From Sphingomonas paucimobilis NBRC 13935 (GTDB lineage Bacteria > Pseudomonadota > Alphaproteobacteria > Sphingomonadales > Sphingomonadaceae), in the NCBI RefSeq assembly GCF_000739895.2, contig NZ_BBJS01000014.1, positions 1 to 64,000 of the forward strand: 64,000 nt of DNA, read 5' to 3'. Numbering within the stretch: the first letter of the stretch is position 1; each line of letters opens with the position of its first letter. Position numbers and translations under genes: made by a program. The notes beneath the pieces are model-generated. The model saw only the letters and a list, made by a program, of their open reading frames with translations, ran no database searches and was not told the DNA's origin. Positions 7,352 through 17,297 of this stretch are shown piece by piece.

Positions 7352-10300
7352 ATGAACCGCTTCTTCGTCTATCACCCGGTCTTCGCCTGGGTGATTGCGC
7401 TCTTCATCGCTCTATTCGGCGTGATCGCGCTCCGCCTGCTGCCGATCGAAAGCTATCCCTCGGTCGCGCCGCCCTCGCTCAATCTGGCGATCAGCTATAA
7501 CGGCGCCGATGCCGAAGTGATGGACCGTTCGGTGACCGCGGTCATCGAGAAGGAACTGAACGGCGTCGACAATTTCCTCTACATGGCGTCGACCAGCCGC
7601 TCGAACGGCACGGCGCAGATCACCGTCACCTTCAAGCCTGGCACCAATCTGGACGTCGCACGGACCCAGGTCCAGGATCGCCTAAGCCGTGCCGAACCGC
7701 GCCTGCCGCAGGAGGTCCGTGCGCTCGGCATTCAGGTGACCGAGGGCTCGGCGGGCTTCCTCGAAGTCATCACGCTCAGCTCGAAAACCGGCAAGACCAG
7801 CCCCGTCGAGATGGGTAACTTCGCCGAGAACAATATCCGCAATGAGCTTCGTCGTATCGATGGCGTCGGCGACGTTCAGCTCTTCGGTTCGCCCTATGCG
7901 ATGCGCATCTGGCTCGATCCGCAGAAGCTTGCCGGCTACAATCTGTCCGCCTCGGAAGCGCTGGCGGCGGTTCAGGAGCAGAATAGTCAGACGGCGGGCG
8001 GCTCGATCGGTGCGCAGCCGCTGAACCGTACGGCAGAGTTCACCGCGCAGATCATCACCCAGAACCGCTTCGCCACGCCCGAGCAGTTCCGCCAGATCAT
8101 CATCCGCGCCAATCCGGATGGATCGGCGATCCGGCTGGGCGATGTCGCGCGGGTGGAACTGGGCAAGGACAATTATGGATTCCGTCTGACGCTGAACGGC
8201 AAGGAGACGGTGGGTCTCGCCGTCCAGTTGGCGAGCGGAGCCAACGCGCTGGCGACGGCGGAGGCGGTATCGGCGCGGATGAAGGCGCTGCAGTCCAGCT
8301 TCCCCGCCGATGTGACGTGGAGCGTCCCCTTCACCACCACGCCGTTCATCACGGCGTCGGTCGACAGCGTCATCCACACGCTCGTCGAGGCGATGATCCT
8401 CGTCTTCCTCGTGATGTTTCTCTTCCTTCAGAACTGGCGCGCCACGCTGATCCCCGCGATCGTCGTGCCGATCGCACTGGGGGGCGCCTGTATCGGCCTG
8501 TTGGCCTTCGGCTTCTCGATCAACACGCTGTCGCTGTTCGGCATGGTGGTGGCGATCGGCATCCTGGTCGACGACGCGATCGTCGTCGTCGAGAATGTCG
8601 AGCGCATCATGTCCGAAGAGGGGCTGAGCCCCCGCCGCGCGACCGTAAAGGCGATGGGGCAGATCACCGGCGCGATCATCGGCATCACGCTGGTGCTGGT
8701 CGCGGTGTTCATTCCGATGGCCTTCTTCCCGGGCTCGACGGGCGGCATTTACCGCCAATTCTCGGTGACGCTGGCCGTCTCGATCTTCTTCTCGGCGCTG
8801 CTCGCGCTGACGCTGACGCCGGCGCTGTGCGCGACGCTGCTGAAGCAGGAGGATGCGCATCTTGAGGATCGTCCCGAGCCCAAGCCGGGCGTGCGGGGCC
8901 TGCCGCGCCGCTTCTTCAACTGGTTCAACGACAAGTTCGGCCGGGGCACGGAGAAGTATACCGGCGGCGTCAAGACGATGATGTCGCGCCCGGTGCGCTG
9001 GCTGGCGGTGTTCGCCGTGGTCGTCGTCATGACGGGCCTGTTGTTCACCCGCGTGCCCGGTGGTTTCCTGCCGACCGAGGATCAGGGCTATATCTTCGTG
9101 TCCTATGACGCGGCGCCCGGCGCCACGCTGGAGCGGACGGGCGAGGCGATCACCAAGGTGGAGAAGTTCCTCCATGCCCAGCCGCAGGTGTCGGACATCG
9201 TCTCGGTCGCTGGCTTCAATTTCTTCGGCCAGGGGCAGGCGGCGGGCATCTCCTTCGTCAACCTGAAGCCGTGGGAGGATCGCAAGGGGACCGAGAACAA
9301 CTCGACGACGCTGGTCGGCAAGACCATGGGCTTCGTCCAGTCGATCCCGGAAGCGACCATCTTCGCGCTCGACCCGCCGCCGATCCAGGCGCTGGGCAAC
9401 GCGACCGGCTTCTCGATGAAGATCGAGGATCGCTCGGGCCTGGGTGAGGCGGCGTTGCAGCAGGCACAGGGTGCCATTCTCGCCAAGGCGTCGCAGAACA
9501 AGGCGCTAATGGGGGTTCGTCCGGAAGGTCTGGGGCCGGCGCCGCAGCTCTATGTGGATATAGACCGCATCCAGGCACGGGCACTCGGTCTCCAGATCGC
9601 CGACGTCAACCAGACACTGTCGATCGCTTTCGGTTCGGCCTATGCCAATGACTTCGTTCGCGAAGGCAATGTGCTGCGCGTCTATCTGCAGGCCGATGCG
9701 CCGCAGCGCATGTCGCCCGACGACGTGCTGGCGCTGCGTGTCCGCAATCAGCAGGGCAATATGGTGCCCTTCTCGGCCTTCACGAAGGTGCGTTGGCAGA
9801 ATGGTCCGCAGCAGTTGGAGCGGTATAACGGCTATCCGTCGCTGACCGTCTCCGGCATGGCTGCGCCCGGCCAGTCGACCGGGACCGCGCTCAACGCGAT
9901 GGAGCAGATCGCACGCGAAGTCCTGCCCCCGGGCATGAGCTTCGAGTGGACCGGCACCGCCTTCGAGGAAAAGCAGGCCGGTGGCCAGATCGGGTTGCTG
10001 CTCGGCCTGTCGCTGATCGTCGTCTTCCTGCTGCTGGCCGCGCTCTATGAAAGCTGGGCGATCCCGCTGGCGGTGTTGCTGGTGGTGCCGTTCGGTGTGC
10101 TCGGCGCGGTGCTGCTGACCATTCTACGCGGCTTCTCGGCGGACGTATATTTCAACGTCGGGTTGATCACCATCATTGGTCTCGCGGCGAAGAACGCGAT
10201 CCTGATCGTCGAATTTGCCATCGAGGACCAGCAGGCCGGCCGCACGCCCTTCGAGGCGACGGTGGAGGCGGCGCGGCAGCGTCTGCGCCCGATCCTGATG

Positions 10301-10579
10301 ACCAGCCTGGCCTTCATCCTGGGCATGGTGCCGCTGTTCATCGCCAGTGGCGCGGGTGCGGCGAGCCGTCGTGCGGTGGGTACGGGCGTGATGGGCGGCA
10401 TGATCGCTGCCACGGCGTTCGGCATCTTCTTCACGCCGGTCTTCTACATCGCGGCGAAGAAGTGGCTGGCGCGTGAGCACGACCATGAAGCCGAGGATGC
10501 CGAGGAGGAGGCACGTGAGCGTGAAGCGCGCGACGCCCACAACCCAAATGGCCATGAGGAGGGCCCGGCCCATGCATAA
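7352..10579 (+). CDS. RND multidrug efflux pump, HAE1 family
   Basis: A 1075-residue inner-membrane proton-driven exporter of the AcrB/MexB type. It shows TM1 (FFVYHPVFAWVIALFIALFG), two large periplasmic loops (about residues 30-335 and 560-870), and two TM bundles. The proton-relay Asp pair lies in GILVDDAIVVVENVERIM. A long cytoplasmic loop with an amphipathic stretch sits between TM6 and TM7. The C-terminus is charged (Glu/His-rich). ATG at 7352 has GGGGA upstream and follows the adaptor by 19 bases. Length and motifs match intact pumps. Likely substrates are hydrophobic or amphiphilic drugs; the range cannot be read. Confidence 0.97.
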   Translation: MNRFFVYHPVFAWVIALFIALFGVIALRLLPIESYPSVAPPSLNLAISYNGADAEVMDRSVTAVIEKELNGVDNFLYMASTSRSNGTAQITVTFKPGTNLDVARTQVQDRLSRAEPRLPQEVRALGIQVTEGSAGFLEVITLSSKTGKTSPVEMGNFAENNIRNELRRIDGVGDVQLFGSPYAMRIWLDPQKLAGYNLSASEALAAVQEQNSQTAGGSIGAQPLNRTAEFTAQIITQNRFATPEQFRQIIIRANPDGSAIRLGDVARVELGKDNYGFRLTLNGKETVGLAVQLASGANALATAEAVSARMKALQSSFPADVTWSVPFTTTPFITASVDSVIHTLVEAMILVFLVMFLFLQNWRATLIPAIVVPIALGGACIGLLAFGFSINTLSLFGMVVAIGILVDDAIVVVENVERIMSEEGLSPRRATVKAMGQITGAIIGITLVLVAVFIPMAFFPGSTGGIYRQFSVTLAVSIFFSALLALTLTPALCATLLKQEDAHLEDRPEPKPGVRGLPRRFFNWFNDKFGRGTEKYTGGVKTMMSRPVRWLAVFAVVVVMTGLLFTRVPGGFLPTEDQGYIFVSYDAAPGATLERTGEAITKVEKFLHAQPQVSDIVSVAGFNFFGQGQAAGISFVNLKPWEDRKGTENNSTTLVGKTMGFVQSIPEATIFALDPPPIQALGNATGFSMKIEDRSGLGEAALQQAQGAILAKASQNKALMGVRPEGLGPAPQLYVDIDRIQARALGLQIADVNQTLSIAFGSAYANDFVREGNVLRVYLQADAPQRMSPDDVLALRVRNQQGNMVPFSAFTKVRWQNGPQQLERYNGYPSLTVSGMAAPGQSTGTALNAMEQIAREVLPPGMSFEWTGTAFEEKQAGGQIGLLLGLSLIVVFLLLAALYESWAIPLAVLLVVPFGVLGAVLLTILRGFSADVYFNVGLITIIGLAAKNAILIVEFAIEDQQAGRTPFEATVEAARQRLRPILMTSLAFILGMVPLFIASGAGAASRRAVGTGVMGGMIAATAFGIFFTPVFYIAAKKWLAREHDHEAEDAEEEAREREARDAHNPNGHEEGPAHA

Positions 10580-12032
10580 GGGCTTTTCCCGTGCGGCCGC
10601 CACGCTGGCGCTGACCAGCGCACTGACCGCCTGCAATCTGGCGCCGCAATATCGCCAGCCGGTCGCCCCCGTGTCCGCCACCTATCCCGAGGCGGGCGCG
10701 GGAACGCGGACGGCGGCCGAGATCGGATGGCGGGAGTTTTTCGCGGACGAACAGCTCAAGGCCTATATCGCGGCCGCCTTGGCGAATAACCGCGATCTGG
10801 CGCAGGCGGTGGCGCGCGTCGCCCAGGCGCGGGCGCAATATCGCATCCAGGATGCGCAGCGCCTTCCGCCGCTTGACCTGTCGGCCAGCGCTTCGCGGAC
10901 GCGGATTCCCCTCAATTCGCTCGGTTTTGGCAATGCGCTTCCCGGTGGTGGCGACGCGCAGAACCCAACCTCGATCACCTATAACCAGTTCGCGCTGGGC
11001 GCCCGGGTATCGAGCTTCGAGCTCGATTTCTGGGGCCGCGTGCGCAATCTGGCCGAGGCGCAACGGCGGCAATATCTGGCGACGGTCGAGGCGGAGCGCG
11101 CCTTCCGCCTGTCGCTGGTCGGGCAGGTCGCCGCGACCTATCTCCAGATCCGCGCCGCCGAGGAGCAAATCGCGCTTGCCGAGCGGACCGTTGCCAGCCG
11201 CCGCGAGGGGCTGGGCATCGCCAAGCGGCGGATGGATGCCGGCGTCACCTCCAGCGTCGATTACGATCAGGCGGCGGCGCTGTTGACCCAGGCGGAGACC
11301 CAGTTGGCCGAGCTCCGCCGCACCGTGGCGCAGTCGCAAAATCTGCTGACGGTCCTTGTCGGCGGTCCCATCACGGGGCCGCTGCCGGCCGGGCGTCGCC
11401 TCGGCGATCAGAACCAGTTCGCCGCGATCGAACCGGGCCTGCCTTCGGCCCTGCTGGTGAACCGGCCGGACGTGCTTCAGGCGGAGCAGCAATTGCTGGC
11501 GGCCAATGCCAATATCGGCGCGGCGCGCGCGGCCTTCCTGCCCAGCATCTCGCTGACCGGTCTGGCGGGTTTCGTCTCGCCGGCCCTCAGGAACCTGATC
11601 GATGGCAATTCGCAGCAATATCAGGTGCAGGGTGCCGCATTGCTGCCGATCTTCGACTGGGGACGTCGCAACGCGCAGCTTCGGCTGAGCCGGGCGCAAG
11701 CCGACGAACTGACCGCCGCCTATCAGCGGACGGTGCAGGGCGCGTTCCGCGAAGTGGCCGATGCGCTGGTCGCGCGGCGTCGCTTCGCCGAGCAGATCGA
11801 GGCGCAGACGCGCGCGGTGGAGGCGCAGCGGCGCCTCGCCCGTACGGCGCGGCTGCGCTACAATAACGGCATCTCCATCTACCTAGAGGTGCTGGATGCC
11901 GAGCGGAATCTGTTTTCCGCCGAGCAGCAATTGCTGACCTTGCGCAGCTCCGCGCTTCAGAACGACGTGACCCTCTACGTCGCGCTGGGTGGTGGGCTGC
12001 GTGAGACAGGCGGGACGCCGGCGGCCGGTTGA
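10572..12032 (+). CDS. Outer-membrane efflux channel lipoprotein (OprM/NodT family)
   Basis: A 486-residue TolC-like outer-membrane factor that completes the tripartite pump. The signal ends LTSALTAC-N (lipobox Cys), followed by LAPQYRQPVAPV, typical of NodT-family proteins. Two outer-membrane-efflux repeats follow, with long coiled-coil helices and the conserved RPDVLQAEQQLLAANANIGAARAAF-type region (only the blocks RPDV and GAARAAFLP are diagnostic). ATG at 10572 overlaps the last codons of the pump gene and has GAGGAGG about 8 bases upstream. It is the last gene before a strong terminator. Confidence 0.95.
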   Translation: MHKGFSRAAATLALTSALTACNLAPQYRQPVAPVSATYPEAGAGTRTAAEIGWREFFADEQLKAYIAAALANNRDLAQAVARVAQARAQYRIQDAQRLPPLDLSASASRTRIPLNSLGFGNALPGGGDAQNPTSITYNQFALGARVSSFELDFWGRVRNLAEAQRRQYLATVEAERAFRLSLVGQVAATYLQIRAAEEQIALAERTVASRREGLGIAKRRMDAGVTSSVDYDQAAALLTQAETQLAELRRTVAQSQNLLTVLVGGPITGPLPAGRRLGDQNQFAAIEPGLPSALLVNRPDVLQAEQQLLAANANIGAARAAFLPSISLTGLAGFVSPALRNLIDGNSQQYQVQGAALLPIFDWGRRNAQLRLSRAQADELTAAYQRTVQGAFREVADALVARRRFAEQIEAQTRAVEAQRRLARTARLRYNNGISIYLEVLDAERNLFSAEQQLLTLRSSALQNDVTLYVALGGGLRETGGTPAAG

Positions 12033-12063
12033 CCCCACTCCCCGGCCGGTACGCAGGGCGCGA

Positions 12064-12096
12064 GGGGCGCGGCGGAGATATTCGCCGCGCCCCTTT
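12064..12096 (+). terminator. Rho-independent terminator of the efflux operon
   Basis: A perfect 11-base GC stem (GGGGCGCGGCG paired with CGCCGCGCCCC), 8-base loop and a short TTT tail, 31 bases after the outer-membrane channel stop. Confidence 0.75.
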
Positions 12097-12146
12097 GACA
12101 ATAGGGGCTTTCGGCGTAGCGCCGCTGGACCAATGGGGGACGATAT

Positions 12147-13034
12147 ATGACGCAGCCAAGCCAGTGGACGATCGGGATCATCGGCGGATCGGGGCTCTAT
12201 GCGATCGACGCGTTGGAGGATGTCGAACGACTGGTGATCGACACCCCCTGGGGTGCGCCATCGGATACGTTGGTGCGCGGGCGGATCGGGGCGACGAACT
12301 TCGTCTTCCTGCCACGTCACGGACGGGGCCATCGCTTGTCGCCGACCGAGGTCAATGCCCGGGCCAATATCCATGCGTTGAAGCTCGCCGGCTGCACCGA
12401 CGTGCTCGCCATCTCCGCGATCGGATCCTTGCGCGAGGAACTGCCGCCCGGCCGCTTCGTCGCGGTTGATCAGTTCATCGACCGGACCGTGCACCGGGAT
12501 ACCAGCTTCTTCGGTGCCGGCCTCGTCGCCCATGTCTCGATGGCCGATCCGGTATGTCCCCGCTTGTCGGTCTTCGCGGCCGAGGCGGCGGAGCGGGCGG
12601 GGGCGTCGGTGGCGCGTGGGGGGACCTATCTGGCGATGGAGGGGCCGCAATTCTCGACACGCGCCGAAAGCTATCTCTATCGCCAATGGGGCGCCGACGT
12701 CATCGGCATGACCGCCATGCCCGAGGCCAAGCTCGCGCGTGAGGCGGAGCTTCCCTATGCGCTGATCGGCATGGTCACCGACTATGACTGCTGGCGCGAG
12801 GACGAGGCGCATGTCGAGGTCGATGCGGTGCTCGCCCAACTCAGCGCCAACGCGGCGACCGCGCGGGAACTCGTGACCCAGCTTGCCGCCCTGCTGCCGC
12901 CCCAGCGCACGCCCTCGCCGATCGACACGGTGCTGGATCAGGCGCTGATCACCCATATCTCGCATGTGGATCGGGCCAAGGCGGAAAGCCTCGGCCCGAT
13001 CGTGTCGCGGGTGCTTGCCGGACGGGGTGGTTGA
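12147..13034 (+). CDS. mtnP: S-methyl-5'-thioadenosine phosphorylase
   Basis: A 295-residue phosphorylase that splits methylthioadenosine into adenine and methylthioribose-1-phosphate in methionine salvage; cytoplasmic. Family marks are IGIIGGSGLY at the N-terminus, FLPRHGRGHRLSPTEVNARANIHALK in short blocks (RHGRGH, P-x-EVN-x-RAN), the phosphate/ribose segment EGPQFSTRAESYLYR, and DVIGMTAMPEAKLAREAE. GGGGGA lies ahead of the ATG. The gene stands alone after the efflux terminator and is convergent with the MFS permease gene, 3 bases away. The members of this family are hard to tell from purine nucleoside phosphorylases, but the TAMPEA segment favours MTAP. Confidence 0.93.
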   Translation: MTQPSQWTIGIIGGSGLYAIDALEDVERLVIDTPWGAPSDTLVRGRIGATNFVFLPRHGRGHRLSPTEVNARANIHALKLAGCTDVLAISAIGSLREELPPGRFVAVDQFIDRTVHRDTSFFGAGLVAHVSMADPVCPRLSVFAAEAAERAGASVARGGTYLAMEGPQFSTRAESYLYRQWGADVIGMTAMPEAKLAREAELPYALIGMVTDYDCWREDEAHVEVDAVLAQLSANAATARELVTQLAALLPPQRTPSPIDTVLDQALITHISHVDRAKAESLGPIVSRVLAGRGG

Positions 13035-13037
13035 GGA

Positions 13038-14330
13038 TCAGTCCTCGATGATCTGACTGTTCTTGCGGGTGTCGCGCATCCGCAGATACACGATCAGCGA
13101 GATACCGATCATCGCCGTGACGTACCAATAGAAGCCCTGTTCGAAGCCAGACCGCTTGAACAGCAGCGCGACCGACTCCGCCGTGCCGCCGAAGATGGTA
13201 TTGGCCAGCGCATAGGGCAGGGCGACGCCCAGCGCGCGGATATGCGCGGGGAACAGCTCGGCCTTCACCACCGCGTTGATCGAGGTGTAGCCGGTGACGA
13301 TGATCAGGGCGACCATCACCAATGCGCCCGCCACCAACGGATCGCGCGTCGTCTCCAGCGTCGAGAAGATCGGATAGGTGAACAGCACGCCCGCAATGCC
13401 GAACGCGACCATCAGCGGCTTGCGCCCGATCCGGTCGGACAATCCGCCCGCGACCGGCTGAAGCAGCATGAAGATGAACAGGGTGACGGCGTTGATCTGG
13501 CTGGCGACCTCACGGCTGAAGCCGCTCGTGTTCACCAGGAATTTCTGCATGTAGATCGAATAGGCATAGAAGGCGAGGGTGCCGCCGGCGGTCAGCAGCA
13601 TGACCGTCAGCGTCTCGCGCGGATGTTTGGTGAAGAGCTGGACCAGCCCCGACTGGGGCGCGCCATCCTTCTTGGTGTTCTCGAAGCTCTGCGTCTCGGC
13701 CAGGCCACGCCGGATGTAGAAGACGACGATGGCGAGCACCGCGCCCAGCGCGAAGGGGATGCGCCAGCCCCATTCGTCCAGCGCCGCCTCGGTCATGGTC
13801 GCCTGAAGGATCAAGAGGACGCAGATGGCGAGAAGCTGTCCGGAGATCAGCGTGACATATTGGAAGGACGAGAAGAAGCCGCGGCGATCCTTGCCCGCCA
13901 TCTCGGAGAGATAGGTCGCGCTGGCGCCATATTCGCCCCCGACCGACAGGCCCTGCATCAGGCGCGCGATCACCAGCAGCGCCGGCGCCGCCAGGCCGAT
14001 GGTGGAATAGCTGGGCGTCGCCGCGATAATCAGCGAGCCCATGCACATCAGCGTCACCGACAGGGTAAGCCCCGCCTTGCGCCCCTTGCGATCGGCATAG
14101 ATGCCCATGATCCAGGCGCCGATCGGTCGCATGATGAAGCCGACCGCGAACACCGCCGCCGCGCTCAGCAACTGGGCGGTGCGGTTCTCCGAGGGGAAGA
14201 AGTGTGGCGCGAAGTAGAGGGTGAAGGCGGAGTAGACATACCAGTCGAACCATTCGACGAGATTGCCGGTCGATCCGCCGATGATGGATTTCAGGCGGTG
14301 CCGTCCGGGATCGGCGATGGTGGCTGACAT
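13038..14330 (-). CDS. MFS 2-oxoglutarate/dicarboxylate permease (KgtP-like)
   Basis: A 430-residue 12-helix transporter of the metabolite:H+ symporter branch of the MFS. Visible marks are SIIGGSTGNLVEWFDWYVYS at the N-terminus, the loop 2-3 motif GIYADRKGRK, GLSVGGEYGASATYLSEM, and the loop 8-9 repeat GLSDRIGRKP. KgtP and CitA proteins share this pattern; the WFDWY-x-Y stretch is typical of alpha-ketoglutarate permease. ATG at 14330 has GGGGAG 6 bases upstream. It lies 35 bases after the barrel gene on the same strand and near dctA, so uptake of 2-oxoglutarate or a related acid is likely. Confidence 0.9.
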   Translation of the reverse strand: MSATIADPGRHRLKSIIGGSTGNLVEWFDWYVYSAFTLYFAPHFFPSENRTAQLLSAAAVFAVGFIMRPIGAWIMGIYADRKGRKAGLTLSVTLMCMGSLIIAATPSYSTIGLAAPALLVIARLMQGLSVGGEYGASATYLSEMAGKDRRGFFSSFQYVTLISGQLLAICVLLILQATMTEAALDEWGWRIPFALGAVLAIVVFYIRRGLAETQSFENTKKDGAPQSGLVQLFTKHPRETLTVMLLTAGGTLAFYAYSIYMQKFLVNTSGFSREVASQINAVTLFIFMLLQPVAGGLSDRIGRKPLMVAFGIAGVLFTYPIFSTLETTRDPLVAGALVMVALIIVTGYTSINAVVKAELFPAHIRALGVALPYALANTIFGGTAESVALLFKRSGFEQGFYWYVTAMIGISLIVYLRMRDTRKNSQIIED

Positions 14331-14365
14331 ATCTACTCCCCTTGGTCGTTTCTGATGTGTGGCGT

Positions 14366-15853
14366 TTAGAAGCGGAAGCTGAGCCAGCCGGCCCAGAAAT
14401 CCGAGCTCTTCAAATTCGCACGCTTCAAGACGGTGTCCGCCTGGAAATGTTCGTAACGGCCGGTAAACGAAAGACGCGGCGTAATGGTCCACACCGCCTG
14501 CAGGCGGGCGACCTCGGCCACCTTCTTGCCGCGGACATTCTGCGTGCCGGCCCAGGGCGCGCCGCTGGCGCGATAGACGGCATCGAACTCGTCGGGGCGC
14601 CAGGCAAAGCCATATTCCGCGGCTAACCGCACGCCCTTCAGCGGCGTGAAGGTGAAGTTCGGCGCGGCGTACAGCAGGTTGGTCGGCGTCAGGAACAGGC
14701 CGTAGCTGTAATAGATGTTGTTCCCGAACAGGCCATTGGTCGTATTCAAGGCGCCCGTGCGGTTATAAGAGCCGCCGCCCGATCCATAGTCGAAGTGGAC
14801 GCCGACGCGTGGCGCATCGGACGCCTTGCCCAACTTGTAGGTCTGCGCCACGAATGCCTGCCAGGCCGAGATCGGACGGTTGCCAAAGGTGCCGCGCTGG
14901 TGATTGACGGTCCAGTCGAGATTGATCGGACCGATATCACCATAGCTATGCAGACCGAGGAAATAACGTTCCTCGAGATCTGTCACGCCACCCCATGATC
15001 CCCGGCGATTGCGCAGCCGCCAGATGAAGGGATCGAGGTACAGCTTGGACCCGCCGAACAGCTTGGGTGAAAGACGAAAGCCGAAGGTCGCGCCCGAGAA
15101 GCGCACATCCGGATTGGTCTTGTCGTCGCTGATCCCCCCGAAACCATAATTGACATAATTCAGGTCGAAGACGTCCACCCGCGCATTCTTACCGCGCGCA
15201 TAGGCACGCACGCCGTCGAGGACGAAGTACAATGTATTGTTGTCACGCCCGACGGTCAGGAGCTGCGGCCCGTCGAAGAACTCCTGGCGACCCGCGCGCA
15301 CGCCGACGTCGAGGCCCAGTGCCTTGCCCTTCACCTCCGCAAAAAGCTGCTGCACCGCCAATTGGTTGCGCAGATTGCCGCCGGGCGTGCCCAGGTTGAT
15401 GCCCTGCAACTCCGCGCGGCCCAGTTCGCCGAATACCCGGAAATGGTCGCCCAGATGAACATCGGCGCCACCGACGATACGGGCGATGTCCTGACGCTAC
15501 TGCTGGACTTCGCGCAGATTGGGGTTGGTGGTCAGGTTGACGCGAGTGCGCAGCTCCCCTGAAAAGGTGACATAGGACTTGCCGTCCTCGGTCAGCTTCA
15601 CGCATTTCAGCGCATCGATGAAATCGTCCCGCTTGGCGGGATCGCACAGCTTGCTCCAGTCTTCGGCCCAACGCGACTGGTTGTAGCCATTGACCGTATT
15701 GCCGTCGCCGGCGGCTGAGGTGGGATAGGCGGTGCTGGCCGGGCTGGCCGGCTCGGCGGCCGCCTTGGGCGTGACGGCCTGCGCGCTGGCGATGCTTGGG
15801 GCCAGACCCGCCGCCAGGATGGCGGCGGAGCCGACGAGCCAAACGAATTTCAT
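14366..15853 (-). pseudogene. Alginate-export/porin-type outer-membrane barrel gene with in-frame TAG
   Basis: Read through, this is one 495-codon gene: a signal peptide (ending IASAQA), a periplasmic lead, then a beta-barrel related to the alginate-export porin family (PF13372 type), ending in aromatic LSFRF as outer-membrane barrels do. A single TAG at 15497-15499 (codon 119, after REVQQ) interrupts it. The frame is the same on both sides and the protein continues naturally as RQDIARIVGGADVHLGDH, so this is a nonsense change, not a frameshift; CAG to TAG would explain it. No strong restart follows. It sits between dctA and the KgtP-like permease, so its job was probably uptake of organic acids across the outer membrane. 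Sequencing error, recent inactivation or suppression are all open. Confidence 0.82.
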
Positions 15854-15904
15854 GATAATAGTCCCCTCAATCGTACCGGTCTGTCGTCACATCGGCTGCA
15901 CTAG

Positions 15905-15914
15905 CGTTGCAACG
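15905..15914. promoter_or_regulatory. Palindrome CGTTGCAACG upstream of the barrel gene
   Basis: A perfect 10-base palindrome lies 52 bases before the barrel gene start, between it and the dctA terminator. The core resembles LacI/GalR-type operators. No LacI gene is in the window, so the regulator is unknown. Confidence 0.33.
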
Positions 15915-15918
15915 TTAA

Positions 15919-15955
15919 GGAAAAGTCCGGCCGGTTCGCGCGGCGGGACTTTTCC
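15919..15955 (-). terminator. Terminator after dctA
   Basis: A perfect 10-base stem (GGAAAAGTCC paired with GGACTTTTCC) with a 17-base GC-rich loop lies 8 bases after the dctA stop; read on the minus strand it is followed by TTAACG. It would separate dctA from the barrel gene. Confidence 0.55.
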
Positions 15956-15962
15956 GCGCAGG

Positions 15963-17297
15963 TCAGGCGATGGCCGGCTGTGCGGCCGGCAATACCGACT
16001 TGTTGTTCAAGGCCGCGTCCAGCGCGTCCTTGTCCAGTGCTCCCTCCCAGCGGGCGACGACCACTGTGGCCACCGCGTTGCCGATGAAGTTGGTCAGGCT
16101 GCGGCACTCCGACATGAAGCGGTCGATGCCGAGGATCAGCGCCATGCCTGCCACGGGCACGTCCGGCACGATCGACAGGGTGGCGGCCAGGGTGATGAAG
16201 CCGGCCCCGGTGACACCCGCCGCACCTTTCGAGCTCAGCATGGCGACGAGCAGGAGCGCCAGTTGCTGACCCAGCGAAAGATCGACGCCGCAGGCCTGGG
16301 CGATGAACAGCGCGGCCAGCGTCATGTAGATGTTGGTGCCGTCCAGATTGAACGAATAACCGGTGGGGACGACCAGGCCGACCACCGACTTCTCGCAACC
16401 GGCCTTTTCCATCTTCTGAAGCAGGCTGGGCAGTGCGGCTTCGGACGAGGAGGTGCCGAGCACCAGTAGCAATTCGGCCTTCAGATAACGGATCAGCTTC
16501 AGGACCGAGAAGCCATTGGCACGGGCGATGGTGCCGAGCACGACGACGACGAACAGGATCGAGGTGAAGTAGAAGGTCGCGACCAGGGCACCGAGATTGA
16601 CGAGGCTGCCGACGCCGTATTTGCCGATGGTGAAGGCGATGGCACCAAAGGCCCCGATCGGGGCGGCACGCATCAGGATGCCGACCATCCGGAAGACGAC
16701 AATGCTGATCCGTTCCAGGCTGTTCAGCAGCGGGCGGGCCGGTTCGCCAACCAGCGCCATCGAGATGCCGAACAAAATGGCGACCATCAGGACCTGCAGG
16801 ATGTTGCCCTGGGTGAAGGCGCTGACCAGCGTGTCGGGAATGATGCCCAGCAGGAAGCCGGTGACGGTCGTGTCATGCGCCTTGGCGGTATATTCCGCGA
16901 TCGAGCCCGCATTCAACGAGGCCGGGTCGATGTTCATCCCCGCGCCCGGCTGAACGACGTTGGCGACGATCAGGCCGACGACCAGAGCGAAGCTCGACAC
17001 GGTAATGAAGTAGAAAAAGGCCTTGCCGGCCACGCGGCCGACCGAACCCAGTTCGCGCATCCCGGCGATGCCGGTGACGACCGTCAGGAAGATGACGGGA
17101 GCGATGATCATCTTCACCAATTTGATGAAGGCATCGCCGATGGGCTTGAGCGATTCGCCGAAGGACGGCCAGAAATGGCCGATGATCGCGCCCAGTGCGA
17201 TCGCGACCAATACCTGTACATAGAGATGCGACCAGACCCGAGCGCGCTTGGGCGCTTCGGCGACGGCATAATCTTGGGCGATCACGGCTTTCATCAT
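15963..17297 (-). CDS. dctA: C4-dicarboxylate:cation symporter
   Basis: A 444-residue inner-membrane symporter of the DAACS family that imports succinate, malate and fumarate. Conserved features are [20 protein letters not shown] in helix 3, the helical hairpin [13 protein letters not shown] with the serine-rich motif, the sodium/substrate region [33 protein letters not shown], and [17 protein letters not shown]. Two ATGs in a row (17297 and 17294) make the exact start uncertain; AGAGG lies directly ahead. It is divergent from dctB-dctD, the classical arrangement. I see no good -24/-12 sigma-54 promoter ahead of it. Confidence 0.96.
   Translation of the reverse strand: MMKAVIAQDYAVAEAPKRARVWSHLYVQVLVAIALGAIIGHFWPSFGESLKPIGDAFIKLVKMIIAPVIFLTVVTGIAGMRELGSVGRVAGKAFFYFITVSSFALVVGLIVANVVQPGAGMNIDPASLNAGSIAEYTAKAHDTTVTGFLLGIIPDTLVSAFTQGNILQVLMVAILFGISMALVGEPARPLLNSLERISIVVFRMVGILMRAAPIGAFGAIAFTIGKYGVGSLVNLGALVATFYFTSILFVVVVLGTIARANGFSVLKLIRYLKAELLLVLGTSSSEAALPSLLQKMEKAGCEKSVVGLVVPTGYSFNLDGTNIYMTLAALFIAQACGVDLSLGQQLALLLVAMLSSKGAAGVTGAGFITLAATLSIVPDVPVAGMALILGIDRFMSECRSLTNFIGNAVATVVVARWEGALDKDALDAALNNKSVLPAAQPAIA

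Noticed and set aside
7682-9175. Minus-strand open frame of about 497 codons antisense to the RND pump
   Set aside because: Extreme Arg/His/Asp composition typical of an antisense shadow of a membrane protein gene.
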